Assembly: GCF_022539505.1 (NCBI RefSeq)
Contig: NC_061512.1
Coordinates: 146,985,962-147,049,961 of the forward strand
Length of the DNA stretch: 64,000 nucleotides
Direction of reading: 5' to 3'
Source: Lolium rigidum
Taxonomy: Eukaryota; Streptophyta; Magnoliopsida; Poales; Poaceae
The translations under genes were made by a program, and so were the position numbers. The notes under the pieces are model-generated. The model worked only from the letters and a program-made list of their open reading frames with translations, was not told the origin of the DNA and did not search any database. Of the stretch, positions 22,060 through 35,380 are shown piece after piece (the first letter of the stretch is position 1; the number at the start of each line of letters is the position of its first letter).

Positions 22060-23216
22060 TGATGGCGTGTAACTCACACGTTCGTTGGGAACCCCAAGAG
22101 GAAGGTATGATGCGCACAGCAGCAAGTTTTCCCTCAGAAAGAAACCAAGGTTTATCGAACCAGGAGGAGCCAAGAAGCACGTTGAAGGTTGATGGCGGCG
22201 GGATGTAGTGCGGCGCAACACCGGAGATTCTCGGCGCCAACGTGGAACCCGCACAACACAACCAAAGTACTTTGCCCCAACGAAACGAGTGAGGTTGTCA
22301 ATCTCACCGGCTTGCTGTAACAAAGGATTAACCGTATTGTGTGGAAGATGATTGTTTGCAGAGAAAACAGTAGAAACAAGTATTGCAGCAGATTTGTATT
22401 TCAAGTATTAAAGAATGGACCGGGGTCCACAGTTCACTAGAGGTGTCTCTCCCATAAGATAAAAGCATGTTGGGTGAACAAATTACAGTCGGGCAATTGA
22501 CAAATAGAGAGGGCATAACAATGCACATACATGTCATGATAAGTACAAGTGAGATTTAATTGGGCATTACGACAAAGTACATAGACCGCCATCCAACTGC
22601 ATCTATGCCTAAAAAGTCCACCTTCAAGTTATCATCCGAACCCCTTCCAGTATTAAGTTGCAAAGCAACAGACAATTGCATTAAGTATGGTGCGTAATGT
22701 AATCAACAACTACATCCTTAGACATAGCGCCAATGTTTTATCCCTAGTGGCAACAAGCACAACACAACCTTAGAACTTTCCGTCACTCGTCCCGGTGTCA
22801 ATGCGAGGCATGAACCCACTATCGAGCATAAATACTCCCTCTTGGAGTTAAGAGCAAAAACTTGGCCGAGCCTCTACTAATAACGGAGAGCATGCAAGAT
22901 CATAAACAACACATATGTAATAACTTGATAATTAACATAACATGGTATTCTCTATCCATCGGATCCCGACAAACACAACATAGAGTATTACGGATAGATG
23001 ATCTTGATCATGTTAGGTAGCTCACAAGATCCAACAATGAAGCACAATGAGGAGAAGACAACCATCTAGCTACTGCTATGGACCCATAGTCCAGGGGTGA
23101 ACTACTCACTCATCACTCCGGAGGCGACCATGGCGGTGTAGAGTCCTCCGGGAGATGAATCCCCTCTCCGGCAGGGTGCCGGAGGAGATCTCCAGAATCC
23201 CCCGAGATGGGATTGG
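22060..23216 (-). repeat. G3 3' LTR, first segment (split by G2)
   Basis: Reads from the LTR end (TGATGGCGTGTAACTCACAC on plus) to the G2 insertion point. It ends with the ATTGG copy at 23212-23216. Confidence 0.9.
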
Positions 23217-24812
23217 TGATACGTCTCCGACGTATCGATAATTTCTTATGTTCTATGCCATATTATTCATGATACCTACATGTTTTATGCACACTTTATG
23301 TCATATTCGTGCATTTTCTGGAACTAACCTATTAACAAGATGCCGAAGTGCCGATTCTTGTGTTTCTCGCTGTTTTTGATTTCAGAAATCCTAGTAACAA
23401 AATATTCTCGGAATTGGACGAAACGAAGACCCAGGGGCCTATTTTGCCACGAACCTTCCAGAAGACCGAAGAGCATACGAAGTGGGGCCACGAGGTGGCC
23501 AAACCACAAGGCGGCGCGGCCAAGGGGGCTCGCGCCGCCCGTGGTGTGGGCCCCTCGTCAGCCCCCCGACTCGCCCTTCCGCCTACTTAAAGCCTCCGTC
23601 GCGAAACCCCCGATGCGAAAAACCATGATACGGAAAACCTTCCGAGACGCCGCCGCCGCCGATCCCATCTCGGGGGATTCCGGAGATCTCCTCCGGCACC
23701 CTGCCGGAGAGGGGATTCATCTCCCGGAGGACTCTACACCGCCATGGTCGCCTCCGGAGTGATGAGTGAGTAGTTCACCCCTGGACTATGGGTCCATAGC
23801 AGTAGCTAGATGGTTGTCTTCTCCTCATTGTGCTTCATTGTTGGATCTTGTGAGCTGCCTAACATGATCAAGATCATCTATCCGTAATACTCTATGTTGT
23901 GTTTGTCGGGATCCGATGGATAGAGAATACCATGTTATGTTAATTATCAAGTTATTACATATGTGTTGTTTATGATCTTGCATGCTCTCCGTTACTAGTA
24001 GAGGCTCGGCCAAGTTTTTGCTCTTAACTCCAAGAGGGAGTATTTATGCTCGATAGTGGGTTCATGCCCGCATTGACACCGGGACGAGTGACGAAAGTTC
24101 TAAGGTTGTGATGTGCTTGTTGCCACTAGGGATAAAACATTGGCGCTATGTCCGAGGATGTAGTTGTTGATTACATTACGCACCATACTTAATGCAATTG
24201 TCTATTGCTTTGCAATTTAATACTGGAAGGGGTTCGGACGATAACCTTGAAGGTGGACTTTTTAGGCATAGATGCGGTTGGATGGCGGTCTATGTACTTT
24301 GTCGTAATGCCCAATTAAATCTCACTATACTTATCATACCATGTATGTGCATTGTTATGCTCTCTCTATTTGTCAATTGCCCGACCGTAATTTGTTCACC
24401 CAACATGCTTTTATCTTATGGGAGAGACACCTCTAGTGAACTGTGGACCCCGGTCCATTCTTTTAATACTCGAAATACAAATCTGCTCGCAATACTTGTT
24501 TTACTCGTTTTCTCTGCAAACAATCATCTTCCACACAATACGGTTAATCCTTTGTTACAGCAAGCCGGTGAGATTGACAACCTCACTGTTTCGTTGGGGC
24601 AAAGTACTTTGGTTGTGTTGTGCAGGTTCCACGTTGGCGCCGGAATATCTGGTGTTGCACCGCACTACATCCCGCCGCCATCAACCTTCAACGTGCTTCT
24701 TGACTCCTACTGGTTCGATTAAACCTTGGTTTCTTACTGAGGGAAACTTGCCGCTGTGCGCATCACACCTTCCTCTTGGGGTTCCCAACGGACGTGTCAA
24801 CTACACGCATCA
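23217..24812 (+). repeat. G2 5' LTR
   Basis: 1596 bp, TGATACGTCTCCGACG to CTACACGCATCA. Short plus ORFs in it recur in every copy of the LTR and are not genes. Confidence 0.9.
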
Positions 24813-24822
24813 AGCAAATTTC

Positions 24823-24839
24823 GGCGCCGTTGCCGGGGA
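24823..24839 (+). promoter_or_regulatory. G2 primer binding site (tRNA-Asp)
   Basis: GGCGCCGTTGCCGGGGA, ten bases after the 5' LTR, is the exact complement of the 3' end of plant tRNA-Asp apart from the terminal A. Confidence 0.8.
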
Positions 24840-25016
24840 GATCAAGACACGCTGCAAGGGGAGTCTCCACTTCTCAATCTCTTTACTTTGTTTTTGTCTT
24901 GCTTTATTTTATTTACTACTTTGTTTGCTGCACTTATATCAAAACACAAAAAAAATTAGTTACTTGTTTTACTTTACTTAATATCATGCATGTTTTTATT
25001 TCACTAGTTAAGCATA

Positions 25017-25681
25017 ATGGAAAACAACAAAAATATGAGAGATCTTTATGAACTTTATCTTGAATTAGGACATGATGTGTTTGAAGAGAGAATTAAAAAA
25101 CCCATGGAACTTTATATGCATGCTAATGGGAATGTTATTACTATGGATGCTTTGAACACCATTGTTGCTAATGCTATGGAAAATTCTAAGCTTGGGGAAG
25201 CTGGCTCGATGAGCAGGATCTTTTTAGTACCCCAAGCATTGAGGAGAAAATTTTCTTTTATGATTACAATATGCCTCCTATATATAATGATAGCCACTTT
25301 GTTGAATTTGCTCCCACTACAACTAATAAAATTGATTATGCTTACGTGGAGAGTAATAATTTTATGCATGAGACTCATGATAAGAATGCTTTATGTGATA
25401 GTTACATTGTTGAGTTTGCTCATGATGCTACTGAAAATTATTATGAGAGAGGAAAATATGGTTGTAGAAATTTTCATGTTACTAAAACACCTCTCTATGT
25501 GCTGAAATTTTTGAAGCTACACTTGTTTCATCTTCCTATGCTTGTTACTTTGCTCTTCATGAACTTGTTTATTTACAAGATTCCTATGCATAGGAAGCAT
25601 GTTAGACTTAAATTTGTTTTGAATTTGCCTCTTGATGCTCTCTTTTGCTTCATACTCTATTTTTCATGTGAGCATCATTAA
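25017..25681 (+). pseudogene. G2 internal ORF, function unknown (homologue of the G1 ORF)
   Basis: Starts MENNKNMRDLYELYLELGHD, then ERIKKPMELYMHANGN and NTIVANAMENSKLGEA. A frameshift near 25205 is followed by PPIYNDSHFVEFAPTTTNKI, YIVEFAHDATENYYERG and HVTKTPLYVLKF, ending SCEHH and TAA at 25679-25681. It lacks about 80 bp present in G1 (the FYYDYTMPPKLDENN part). No known domain. Confidence 0.55.
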
Positions 25682-28254
25682 AACTGCCGAGCCCATCTTA
25701 ATGGCTATAAAGAAAGAACTTCTTGGGAGATAACCCATGTGTTTATTTTGCTACAGTACCTCTATTTTATATTTGAGTCTTGGAAGTTGTTTACTACTGT
25801 AGCAACCTCTCCTTATCTTAGTTTTATGTTTTGTTGTGCCAAGTAAAGTCTTTGATAGTAAAGTAAGTACTAGATTTGGATTACTGCGCAGTTCCGCATT
25901 TCTTTGCTGTCACGAATCTGGGTCTACCTCCCTGTAGGTAGCTCAGAAAATTAAGCCAATTTATGTGCATGATCCTCAGATATGTACGCAACTTTCATTC
26001 AATTTGAGCATTTTCATTTGAGCAAGTCTGGTGTCCTAATAAAATCCATCTTTACGGACTGTTCTGTTTTGACAGATTCTGCCTTTTATTTTGCATTGCC
26101 TCTTTTGCTATGTTGGATGAATTTCTTTGATCCATTAATGTCCAGTAGCTTTATGCAATGTCCAGAAGTGTTAAGAATGATTGTGTCACCTCTGAACATG
26201 TGAATTTTTATTGTGCACTAACCCTCTAATGAGTTGTTTCGAGTTTGGTGTGGAGGAAGTTTTCAAGGATCAAGAGAGGAGTATGATGCAATATGATCAA
26301 GGAGAGTGAAAGCTCTAAGCTTGGGGATGCCCGGTGGTTCACCCCTGCATATTATAAGAAGACTCAAGCATCTAAGCTTGGGGATGCCCAAGGCATCCCC
26401 TTCTTCATCGACAACATTATCAGGTTCCTCCCCTGAAACTATATTTTTATTCCGTCACATCTTATGCACTTTGCTTGGAGCGTCGGTTTATTTTTATTTT
26501 TTGTTTTGTTTGAATAAAATGGATCCTAGCATTCACTTTATGGGAGAGAGACATGCTCCGCTGTAGCATATGGACAAGTATGTCCTTAGGCTCTACTCAT
26601 AGTATTCATGGCGAAGTTTCTTCTTCGTTAAATTGTTATATGGTTGGAATTGGAAAATGCTACATGTAGTAACTCTAAAATGTCTTGGATAATTTGATAC
26701 TTGGCAATTGTTGTGCTCATGTTTAAGCTCTTGCATCATATACTTTGCACCCATTAATGAAGAAACACTTAGAGCTTGCTAATTTGGTTTGCATATTTGG
26801 TTTCTCTAGAGTCTAGATAACATCTAGTATTGAGTTTTGAACAACAAGGAAGACGGTATGGAGTCTTATAATGTTTACAATATGTATTTTATGTGAGTTT
26901 TGCTGTACCGTTCATCCTTGTGTTTGTTTCAAATAACCTTGCTAGCCTAAACCTTGTATCGAGAGGGAATACTTCTCATGCATCCAAAATACTTGAGCCA
27001 ACCACTATGCCATTTGTGTCCACCATACCTACCTACTACATGGTATTTATCCGTCATTCCAAAGTAAATTTCTTGAGTGCTACCTTTAAAATTCCATCAT
27101 TCACCTTTACAATATATAGCTCATGGGACAAATAGCTTAAAAACTATTGTGGTATTGAATATGTACTTATGCACTTTATCTCTTATTAAGTTGCTTGTTG
27201 TGCGATAACCATGTTTACGGGGACGCCATCAACTATTCTTTGTTGAATATCATGTGAGTTGCTATGCATGTCTGTCTTGTCTGAAGTAAGAGAGATCTAC
27301 CACCTTCATGGTTGGAGCATGCATATTGTTAGAGAAGAACTTTGGGCTGCTAACTAAAGCCATGATTCATGGTGGAAGTTTCAGTCTTGGACATATATCC
27401 TCAATCTCATATGAGAATAATAATTGTTGCCACATGCTTATGCATTAAAGAGGAGTCCATTATCTGTTGTCCATGTTGTCCCGGTATGGATGTCTAAGTT
27501 GAGAATAATCAAAAGCGAGAAATCCAAAATGCGAGCTTTCTCCTTAGACCTTTGTACAAGGCGGCATGGAGGTACCCCATTGTGACACTTGGTTAAAACA
27601 TGTGCATTGCAAAGATCCGGTAGTCCAAGCTAATTAGGACAAGGTGCGGGCACTATTAGTATACTATGCACGAGGCTTGCAACTTGTAAGATATAATTTA
27701 CATAACTCATATGCTTTATTACTACCGTTGAGAAAATTGTTTCATGTTTTCAAATAAAAGCTCTAGCACAAATATAGCAATCGATGCTTTCCTCTTTGAA
27801 GGACCATTCTTTTTACTTTTATGTTGAGTCAGCTTCACCTATCTCTCTCCACCTCAAGAAGCAAACACTTGTGTGAACTGTGCATTGATTCCTACATACT
27901 TGCATATTGTACTTGTTATATTACTCTATGTTGACAATTATCCATGAGATATACATGTTACAAGTTGAAAGCAACCGCTGAAACTTAATCTTCCTTTGTG
28001 TTGCTTCAATACCTTTACTTTGATTTATTGCTTTATGAGTTAACTCTTATGCAAGACTTATTGATACTTGTCTTGAAGTACTATTCATGAAAAGTCTTTG
28101 CTTTATGATTCACTTGTTTACTCATGTCATTACCATTGTTTTGATCGCTGCATTCATTACATATGTTTACAAATAGTATGATCAAGGTTATGATGGCATG
28201 TCACTTCGAAATTATCTTTGTTATCGTTTTACCCGCTCGGGACGAGCAGAAACT
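25682..28254. other. G2 non-coding interior
   Basis: No gene seen. PPT-like words at 26317-26330 and 26374-26387 and the short hairpin at 26380-26400 correspond to those in G1 and G3. Confidence 0.7.
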
Positions 28255-28268
28255 AAGCTTGGGGATGC
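28255..28268 (+). promoter_or_regulatory. G2 polypurine tract
   Basis: AAGCTTGGGGATGC one base before the 3' LTR. Confidence 0.7.
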
Positions 28269-28269
28269 T

Positions 28270-29867
28270 TGATACGTCTCCGACGTATCGATAATTTCTT
28301 ATGTTCTATGCCATATTATTGATGATACCTACATGTTTTATGCACACTTTATGTCATATTCGTGCATTTTCTCGGAACTAACCTATTAACAAGATGCCGA
28401 AGTGCCGATTCTGTTTTCTCGCTGTTTTTGGTTTCAGAAATCCTAGTAACAAAATATTCTCGGAATTGGACGAAACGAAGACCCGAGGGCCTATTTTGCC
28501 ACGAACCTTCCGGAAGACCGAAGAGCATACGAAGTGGGGCCACGAGGTGGCCAAACCACAAGGCGGCGCGGCCAAGGGGGCCCGCGCCGCCTGTGGTGTG
28601 GGCCCCTCGTCGGCCCCCGACTCTGCCCTTCCGCCTACTTAAAGCCTCCGTCGCGAAACCCCCGATGCGAAAAACCACGATACGGAAAACCTTGCCGAGA
28701 TGCCGCCGCCGCCGATCCCATCTCGGGGATTCTCGGAGATCTCCTCCGGCACCCTGCCGGAGAGGGGATTCATCTCCCGGAGGACTCTACACCACCATGG
28801 TCGCCTCCGGAGTGATGAGTGAGTAGTTCACCCCTGGACTATGGGTCCATAGCAGTAGCTAGATGGTTGTCTTCTCCTCATTGTGCTTCATTGTTGGATC
28901 TTGTGAGCTGCCTAACATGATCAAGATCATCTATCTGTAATACTCTATGTTGTGTTTGTCGGGATCCGATGGATAGAGAATACCATGTTATGTTAATTAT
29001 CAAGTTATTACATATGTGTTGTTTATGATCTTGCATGCTCTCCGTTACTAGTAGAGGCTCTGGCCAAGTTTTTGCTCTTAACTCCAAGAGGGAGTATTTA
29101 TGCTCGATAGTGGGCTCATGCATGCATTGACACCTGGGACAGTGACAGAAAGTTCTAAGGTTGTGCTTGTGCTCGTTGCCACTAGGGATAAAACATTGGC
29201 GCTATGTCCGAGGATGTAGTTGTTGATTACATTACGCACCATACTTAATGCAATTGTCCGTTGCTTTGCAACTTAATACCGGAAGGGGTTCGGACGATAA
29301 CCTCGAAGGTGGACTTTTTAGGCATAGATGCAGTTGGATGGCGGTCTATGTACTTTGTCGTAATGCCCAATTAAATCTCACTATACTTATCATGCCATGT
29401 ATGTGCATTGTTATGCTCTCTCTATTTGTCAATTGCCCGACTGTAATTTGTTCACCCAACATGCTTTTATCTTATGGGAGAGACACCTCTAGTGAACTGT
29501 GGACCCCGGTCCATTCTTTTAATACTGAAATACAAATCTGCTGCAATACTTGTTTTACTCGTTTTCTCTGCAAACAATCATCTTCCACACAATACGGTTA
29601 ATCCTTTGTTACAGCAAGCCGGTGAGATTGACAACCTCACCTGTTTCGTTGGGGCAAATTACTTTGGTTGTGTTGTGCGGGTTCCACGTTGGCGCCGGAA
29701 TCTCCGGTGTTGCGCCGCACTACATCCCGCCGCCATCAACCTTCAACGTGCTTCTTGACTCCTACTGGTTCGATTAAACCTTGGTTTCTTACTGAGGGAA
29801 ACTTGCCGCTGTGTGCATCACACCTTCCGCTTGGGGTTCCCAACGGACGTGTCAACTACACGCATCA
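28270..29867 (+). repeat. G2 3' LTR
   Basis: 1598 bp, nearly identical to 23217-24812. It is followed by ATTGG and by the remaining 445 bp of G3's split LTR. Confidence 0.9.
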
Positions 29868-29872
29868 ATTGG

Positions 29873-30317
29873 CGGCGGCGGCGTCTCAGTAAGGTTTTCC
29901 GTATCGTGGTTTTTCGCATCAGGGGTTTCGCGACGGAGGCTTTAAGTAGGCGGAAGGGCAACGTGGGGGGCCACACGAGGGCCCCGCACCACAGGTCGGC
30001 GCGGCCAAGGCCTGGGCCGCGCCGCCCTATGGTGGCGGCCCCTCGTGGCCCCACTTCGACTCCTCTTCGGTCTTCCGGAAGCTTCGTGGCAAAATAGGAC
30101 CCTGGGTCTTGATTTCGTCCAATTCCGAGAATATTTCGTTACTAGGATTTCCGAAACCAAAAACAGCAGAAACAACGAATCGGCTCTTCGGCATCTTGTT
30201 AATAGGTTAGTTCCAGAAAATGCACGAATATGACATAAAGTGTGCATAAAACATGTAGGTATCATCAATAATATGGCATGGAACATAAGAAATTATCGAT
30301 ACGTCGGAGACGTATCA
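29873..30317 (-). repeat. G3 3' LTR, second segment
   Basis: Continuation of 22060-23216 after G2, ending GAGACGTATCA on the plus strand, which is the LTR start (TGATACGTCTC) in the element's own sense. Confidence 0.88.
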
Positions 30318-30331
30318 GCATCCCCAAGCTT
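30318..30331 (-). promoter_or_regulatory. G3 polypurine tract
   Basis: GCATCCCCAAGCTT on plus, i.e. AAGCTTGGGGATGC in element sense, directly before the 3' LTR. Confidence 0.7.
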
Positions 30332-32899
30332 AGTTCTGCTCGTCCCGAGCAGGTAAAACGATAACAAAGATAATTTCTGAAGTGACATGCCATCATAACC
30401 TTGATCATACTATTTGTAAACATATGTAATGAATGCAGCGATCTAAACAATGGTAATGACATGAGTAAACAAGTGAATCATAAAGCAAAGACTTTTCATG
30501 AATAGTGCTTCAAGACAAGCATCAATAAGTCTTGCATAAGAGTTAACTCATAAAGCAATAAATCAAAGTAAAGGTATTGAAGCAACACAAAGGAAGATTA
30601 AGTTTCAGCGGTTGCTTTCAACTTGTAACATGTATATCTCATAGATAATTGTCAACATAGAGTAATATAACAAGTGCAATATGCAAGTACGTAGGAATCA
30701 ATGCACAGTTCACACAAGTGTTTGCTTCTTGAGGTGGAGAGAGATAGGTGAACTGACTCAACATAAAGTAAAAGAAAGGTCCTTCAAAGAGGAAAGCATC
30801 GATTGCTATATTTGTGCTAGAGCTTTTATTTTGAAAACATGAAACAATTTTGTCAACGGTAGTAATAAAGCATATGAGTTATGTAAATTATATCTTACAA
30901 GTTGCAAGTCTCATGCATAGTATACTAATAGTGCCCGCACCTTGTCCTAATTAGCTTGGACTACCGGATCATCGCAATGCACATGTTTTAACCAAGTGTC
31001 ACAATGGGGTACCTCCATGCCGCCTGTACAAAGGTCTAAGGAGAAAGCTCGCATTTTGGATTTCTCGCTTTTGATTATTCTCAACTTAGACATCCATACC
31101 GGGACAACATGGACAACAGATAATGGACTCCTCTTTAATGCATAAGCATGTGGCAACAATTATTATTCTCATATGAGATTGAGGATATATGTCCAAAACT
31201 GAAACTTCCACCATGAATCATGGCTTTAGTTAGCGGCCCAATGTTCTTCTCTAACAATATGCATGCTCCAACCATTAAGGTGGTAGATCTCTCTTACTTC
31301 GGACAAGACGGACATGCATAGCAACTCACATGATATTCAACAAAGAATAGTTGATGGCGTCCCCGAAGCATGGTTATCGCACAACAAGCAACTTAATAAG
31401 AGATAAAGTGCATAAGTACATATTCAATACCACAATAGTTTTTAAGCTATTTGTCCCATGAGCTATATATTGCAAAGGTGAATGATGGAATTTTAAAGGT
31501 AGCACTCAAGCAATTTACTTTGGAATGGCGGATAAATACCATGTAGTAGGTAGGTATGGTGGACACAAATGGCATAGTGGTTGGCTCAAGTATTTTGGAT
31601 GCATGAGAAGTATTCCCTCTCGATACAAGGTTTAGGCTAGCAAGGTTATTTGAAACAAACACAAGGATGAACGGTACAGCAAAACTCACATAAAAGACAT
31701 ATTGTAAACATTATAAGACTCTACACCGTCTTCCTTGTTGTTCAAAACTCAATACTAGATATTATCTAGACTTTAGAGAAACCAAATATGCAAACCAAAT
31801 TAGCAAGCTCTAAGTATTTCTTCATTAATGGGTGCAAAGTATATGATGCAAGAGCTTAAACATGAGCACAACAATTGCCAAGTATCAAATTATCCAAGAC
31901 ATTTTAGAATTACTACATGTAGTATTTCCCAATTCCAACCATATAACAATTTAACGAAGAAGAAACTTCGCCATGAATACTATGAGTAGAGCCTAAGGAC
32001 ATACTTGTCCATATGCTACAGCGGAGCGTGTCTCTCTCCCACAAAGTGAATGCTAGGATCCATTTTATTCAAACAAAACAAAAACAAAAACAAACCGACG
32101 CTCCAAGCAAAGTGCATAAGATGTGACGGAATAAAAATATAGTTTCAGGGAGGAACCTGATAATGTTGTCGATGAAGAAGGGGATGCCTTGGGCATCCCC
32201 AAGCTTAGATGCTTGAGTCTTCTTAGAATATGCAGGGGTGAACCACCGGGGCATCCCCAAGCTTAGAGCTTTCACTCTCCTTGATCATATTGTATCATAC
32301 TCCTCTCTTGATCCTTGAAAACTTCCTCCACACCAAACTCGAAACAACTCATTAGAGGGTTAGTGCACAATAAAAATTCACATGTTCAGAGGTGACACAA
32401 TCATTCTTAACACTTCTGGACATTGCATAAAGCTACTGGACATTAATGGATCAAAGAAATTCATCCAACATAGCAAAAGAGGCAATGCGAAATAAAAGGC
32501 AGAATCTGTCAAAACAGAACAGTCCGTAAAGATGGATTTTATTAGGGCACCAGACTTGCTCAAATGAAAATGCCCAAATTGAATGAAAGTTGCGTACATA
32601 TCTGAGGATCATGCACGTAAATTGTCTTAATTTTATGAGCTACCTACAGGGAGGTAGAGCCAGATTCGAGACAGCAAAGAAATCTGGAACTGCGCAGTAA
32701 TCCAAATCTAGTACTTACTTTACTATCAAAGACTTTACTTGGCACAACAAAACATAAAACTAAGATAAGGAGAGGTTGCTACAGTAGTAAACAACTTCCA
32801 AGACTCAAATATAAAACAAAAATACTGTAGTGAAAACATGGGTTGTCTCCCATAAGCGCTTTTCTTTAACGCCTTTCAGCTAGGCGCAGAAAGTGTATA
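30332..32899. other. G3 non-coding interior
   Basis: No gene. Reversed counterpart of the G1 and G2 interiors with PPT-like words at 32193-32206 and 32251-32264 and the hairpin at 32180-32200. Confidence 0.7.
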
Positions 32900-33544
32900 T
32901 CAAGTATTATCGAAGGGTGGTGCATCTACAGCGGGGTTTGGAGTTTTCTCAACCATGCATAGTATATTGGATACATAAGTTTCAGCGTCTCCCTTCATTA
33001 GTCTTGGGCTTGCTACTCTCATCGAACAAATTTTCAGGAACAAGCCAAGCATAGTTATTTTCTAGTGCATCATTCATAGCTAGGAGTTTACATGGTATTG
33101 GTGCTTTGATCTCCCCACCATCATTAGCATTATTAGTGTACCTTATTCTATCCATGTCCATTTTTTCAAGGAGACTAACAAAATTAGTATGAGAACCAAG
33201 CATATTAAATTTAGCAAAGACCTTTCTAGCCTCTCTTGCTAGACCACCAAATTCTCTAAGAAGGGTTTCTAAAACAAAATCTTTCTTTTCCCCCTCTTCC
33301 ATATCACCGAGTGTAAGAAACATGTGTTGGATTATAGGATTGAGATTAACAAATTTAGTTTCCAACATGCGGACTAAAGCGAGCGACGAGCAATTTCATA
33401 AGTAGGAGCAAGTTCTACCAAGTGTCTATCTTCAAAATCTTCAACGGTACTAACATGACTGAAAAATTCTTCTATATTGTTTCTCCCAATTATAGACCCG
33501 CGTCCTACTGGTATGTTTTTTGTGGTAAAATTAAAAGGAAACAT
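32900..33544 (-). pseudogene. G3 internal ORF, function unknown, unlike G1/G2
   Basis: Starts at ATG 33544 with MFPFNFTTKNIPVGRG, then IEEFFSHVSTVEDFEDRHLV and LAPTYEIARRSL. A frameshift near 33370 leads to MLETKFVNLNPIIQHMFLTL, MEEGEKKDFVLETLLREFG and ARKVFAKFNMLGSH. A second frameshift near 32985 gives GDAETYVSNILCMVEKTPNP and a TGA at 32902-32900. About 215 codons. It shows no zinc knuckle or protease motif and no obvious similarity to the ORF in G1/G2, though it sits in the same place. Possibly a gag-like or accessory protein; I cannot assign it. Confidence 0.55.
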
Positions 33545-33751
33545 GATGAAATAAGTAAAGCAAATGCAAGTAACTAATTTTTTGTGTGTTTTTGATATAG
33601 AGTGCAAGACAGTAAATAAAGTAAAGCTAGCAACTAATTTTTTTGTGTTTTGATATAAGTGCAGCAAACAAAGTAGTAAATAAAATAAAGCAAGACAAAA
33701 ACAAAGTAAAGAGGTTGAGAAGTGGAGACTCCCTTGCAGCGTGTCTTGATC

Positions 33752-33769
33752 TCCCCGGCAACGGCGCCG
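33752..33769 (-). promoter_or_regulatory. G3 primer binding site (tRNA-Asp)
   Basis: TCCCCGGCAACGGCGCCG on plus, 11 bases from the 5' LTR, complementary in element sense to tRNA-Asp. Confidence 0.8.
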
Positions 33770-33780
33770 GAAAAAGAGCT

Positions 33781-35380
33781 TGATGGCGTGTAACTCACAC
33801 GTTCGTTGGGAACCCCAAGAGGAAGGTATGATGCGCACAGCAGCAAGTTTTCCCTCGAAAGAAACCAAGGTTTATCGAACCAGGAGGAGCCAAGAAGCAC
33901 GTTGAAGGTTGATGGCGGCGGGATGTAGTGCGGCGCAACACCGGAGATTCCGGCGCCAACGTGGAACCTGCACAACACAACCAAAGTACTTTGCCCCAAC
34001 GAAACAAGTGAGGTTGTCAATCTCACCGGCTTGCTGTAACAAAGGATTAACCGTATTGTGTGGAAGATGATTGTTTGCAGAGAAAACAGTAGAAACAAGT
34101 ATTGCAGCAGATTTGTATTTCAAGTATTAAAGAATGGACCGGGGTCCACAGTTCACTAGAGGTGTCTCTCCCATAAGATAAAAGCATGTTGGGTGAACAA
34201 ATTACAGTCGGGCAATTGACAAATAGAGAGGGCATAACAATGCACATACATGTCATGATAAGTACAGTGAGATTTAATTGGGCATTACGACAAAATACAT
34301 AGACCGCCATCCAACTGCATCTATGCCTAAAAAGTCCACCTTCAGGTTATCATCCGAACCCCTTCCGGTATTAAGTTGCAAAGCAACGAGACAATTGCAT
34401 TAAGTATGGTGCGTAATGTAATCAACAACTACATCCTTAGACATAGCGCCAATGTTTTATCCCTAGTGGCAACAACACAACACAACCTTAGAACTTTTTG
34501 TCACCGTCCCGGTGTCAATGCGAGGCATGAACCCACTATCGAGCATAAATACTCCCTCTTGGAGTTAAGAGCAAAAACTTGGCCGAGCCTCTACTAATAA
34601 CGGAGAGCATGCAAGATCATAAACAACACATATGTAATAACTTGATAATTAACATAACATGGTATTCTCTATCCATCGGATCCCGACAAACACAACATAG
34701 AGTATTACGGATAGATGATCTTGATCATGTTAGGCAGCTCACAAGATCCAACAATGAAGCACAATGAGGAGAAGACAACCATCTAGCTACTGCTATGGAC
34801 CCATAGTCCGAGGGTGAACTACTCACTCATCACTCCGGAGGCGACCATGGCGGTGTAGAGTCCTCCGGGAGATGAATCCCCTCTCCGGCGAGGGTGCCGG
34901 AGGAGATCTCCGGAATCCCCGAGATGGGATTGGCGGCGGTGGCGTCTCGGTAAGGTTTTCCGTATCGTGGTTTTTCGCATCGGGGGTTTCGCGACGGAGG
35001 CTTTAAGTAGGCGGAAGGGCAACGTGGGGGGCCACACGAGGGCCCCGCACCACGAGTCGGCGCGGCCAAGGCCCGGGCCGCGCCGCCCTATGGTGGCGGC
35101 CCCTCGTGGCCCCACTTCGACTCCTCTTCGGTCTTCCGGAAGCTTCGTGGCAAAATAGGACCCCGGGTCTTGATTTCGTCCAATTCCGAGAATATTTCGT
35201 TACTAGGATTTCTGAAACCAAAAACAGCGAGAAAACAGACAAGCGGCTCTTCGGCATCTTGTTAATAGGTTAGTTCCAGAAAATGCACGAATATGACATA
35301 AAGTGTGCATAAAACATTTAGGTATCATCAATAATATGGCATGGAACATAAGAAATTATCGATACGTCGGAGACGTATCA
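33781..35380 (-). repeat. G3 5' LTR
   Basis: 1600 bp intact LTR in reverse orientation, followed by ACCTC (35381-35385) and resumed CACTA coding. Confidence 0.9.

Larger units (their letters stand above)
23217..29867 (+). mobile_element. G2: complete Ty3-type LTR retrotransposon inside G3's LTR
   Basis: LTRs 23217-24812 (1596 bp) and 28270-29867 (1598 bp), TGATACGTCTCCGACG...CTACACGCATCA. ATTGG at 23212-23216 and 29868-29872 is the target duplication. PBS matches tRNA-Asp; PPT AAGCTTGGGGATGC. The 3.46-kb interior holds one frameshifted ORF homologous to that in G1 and no pol domains. It inserted head-to-head into an LTR of its own family, the youngest event of this stack. Confidence 0.92.
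22060..35380 (-). mobile_element. G3: Ty3-type LTR retrotransposon, reversed, interrupted by G2
   Basis: In reverse orientation. Left (3') LTR 22060-23216 plus 29873-30317 (1602 bp without G2), right (5') LTR 33781-35380 (1600 bp). ACCTC at 22055-22059 and 35381-35385 is the target duplication. PBS for tRNA-Asp at 33752-33769, PPT at 30318-30331. The 3.46-kb interior has one broken ORF and no pol genes. LTRs match those of G2 closely, so both belong to one family, with a different 5' interior. Confidence 0.9.

Noticed and set aside
24192..24981. ORFs of 67-187 codons in the G2 and G3 LTRs
   Set aside because: They recur in every LTR copy, overlap one another in different frames and have no domain.
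15092..35380. Autonomous gypsy with reverse transcriptase or integrase
   Set aside because: No YxDD-type reverse transcriptase, integrase zinc motif or aspartic protease motif found on either strand of G1, G2 or G3.
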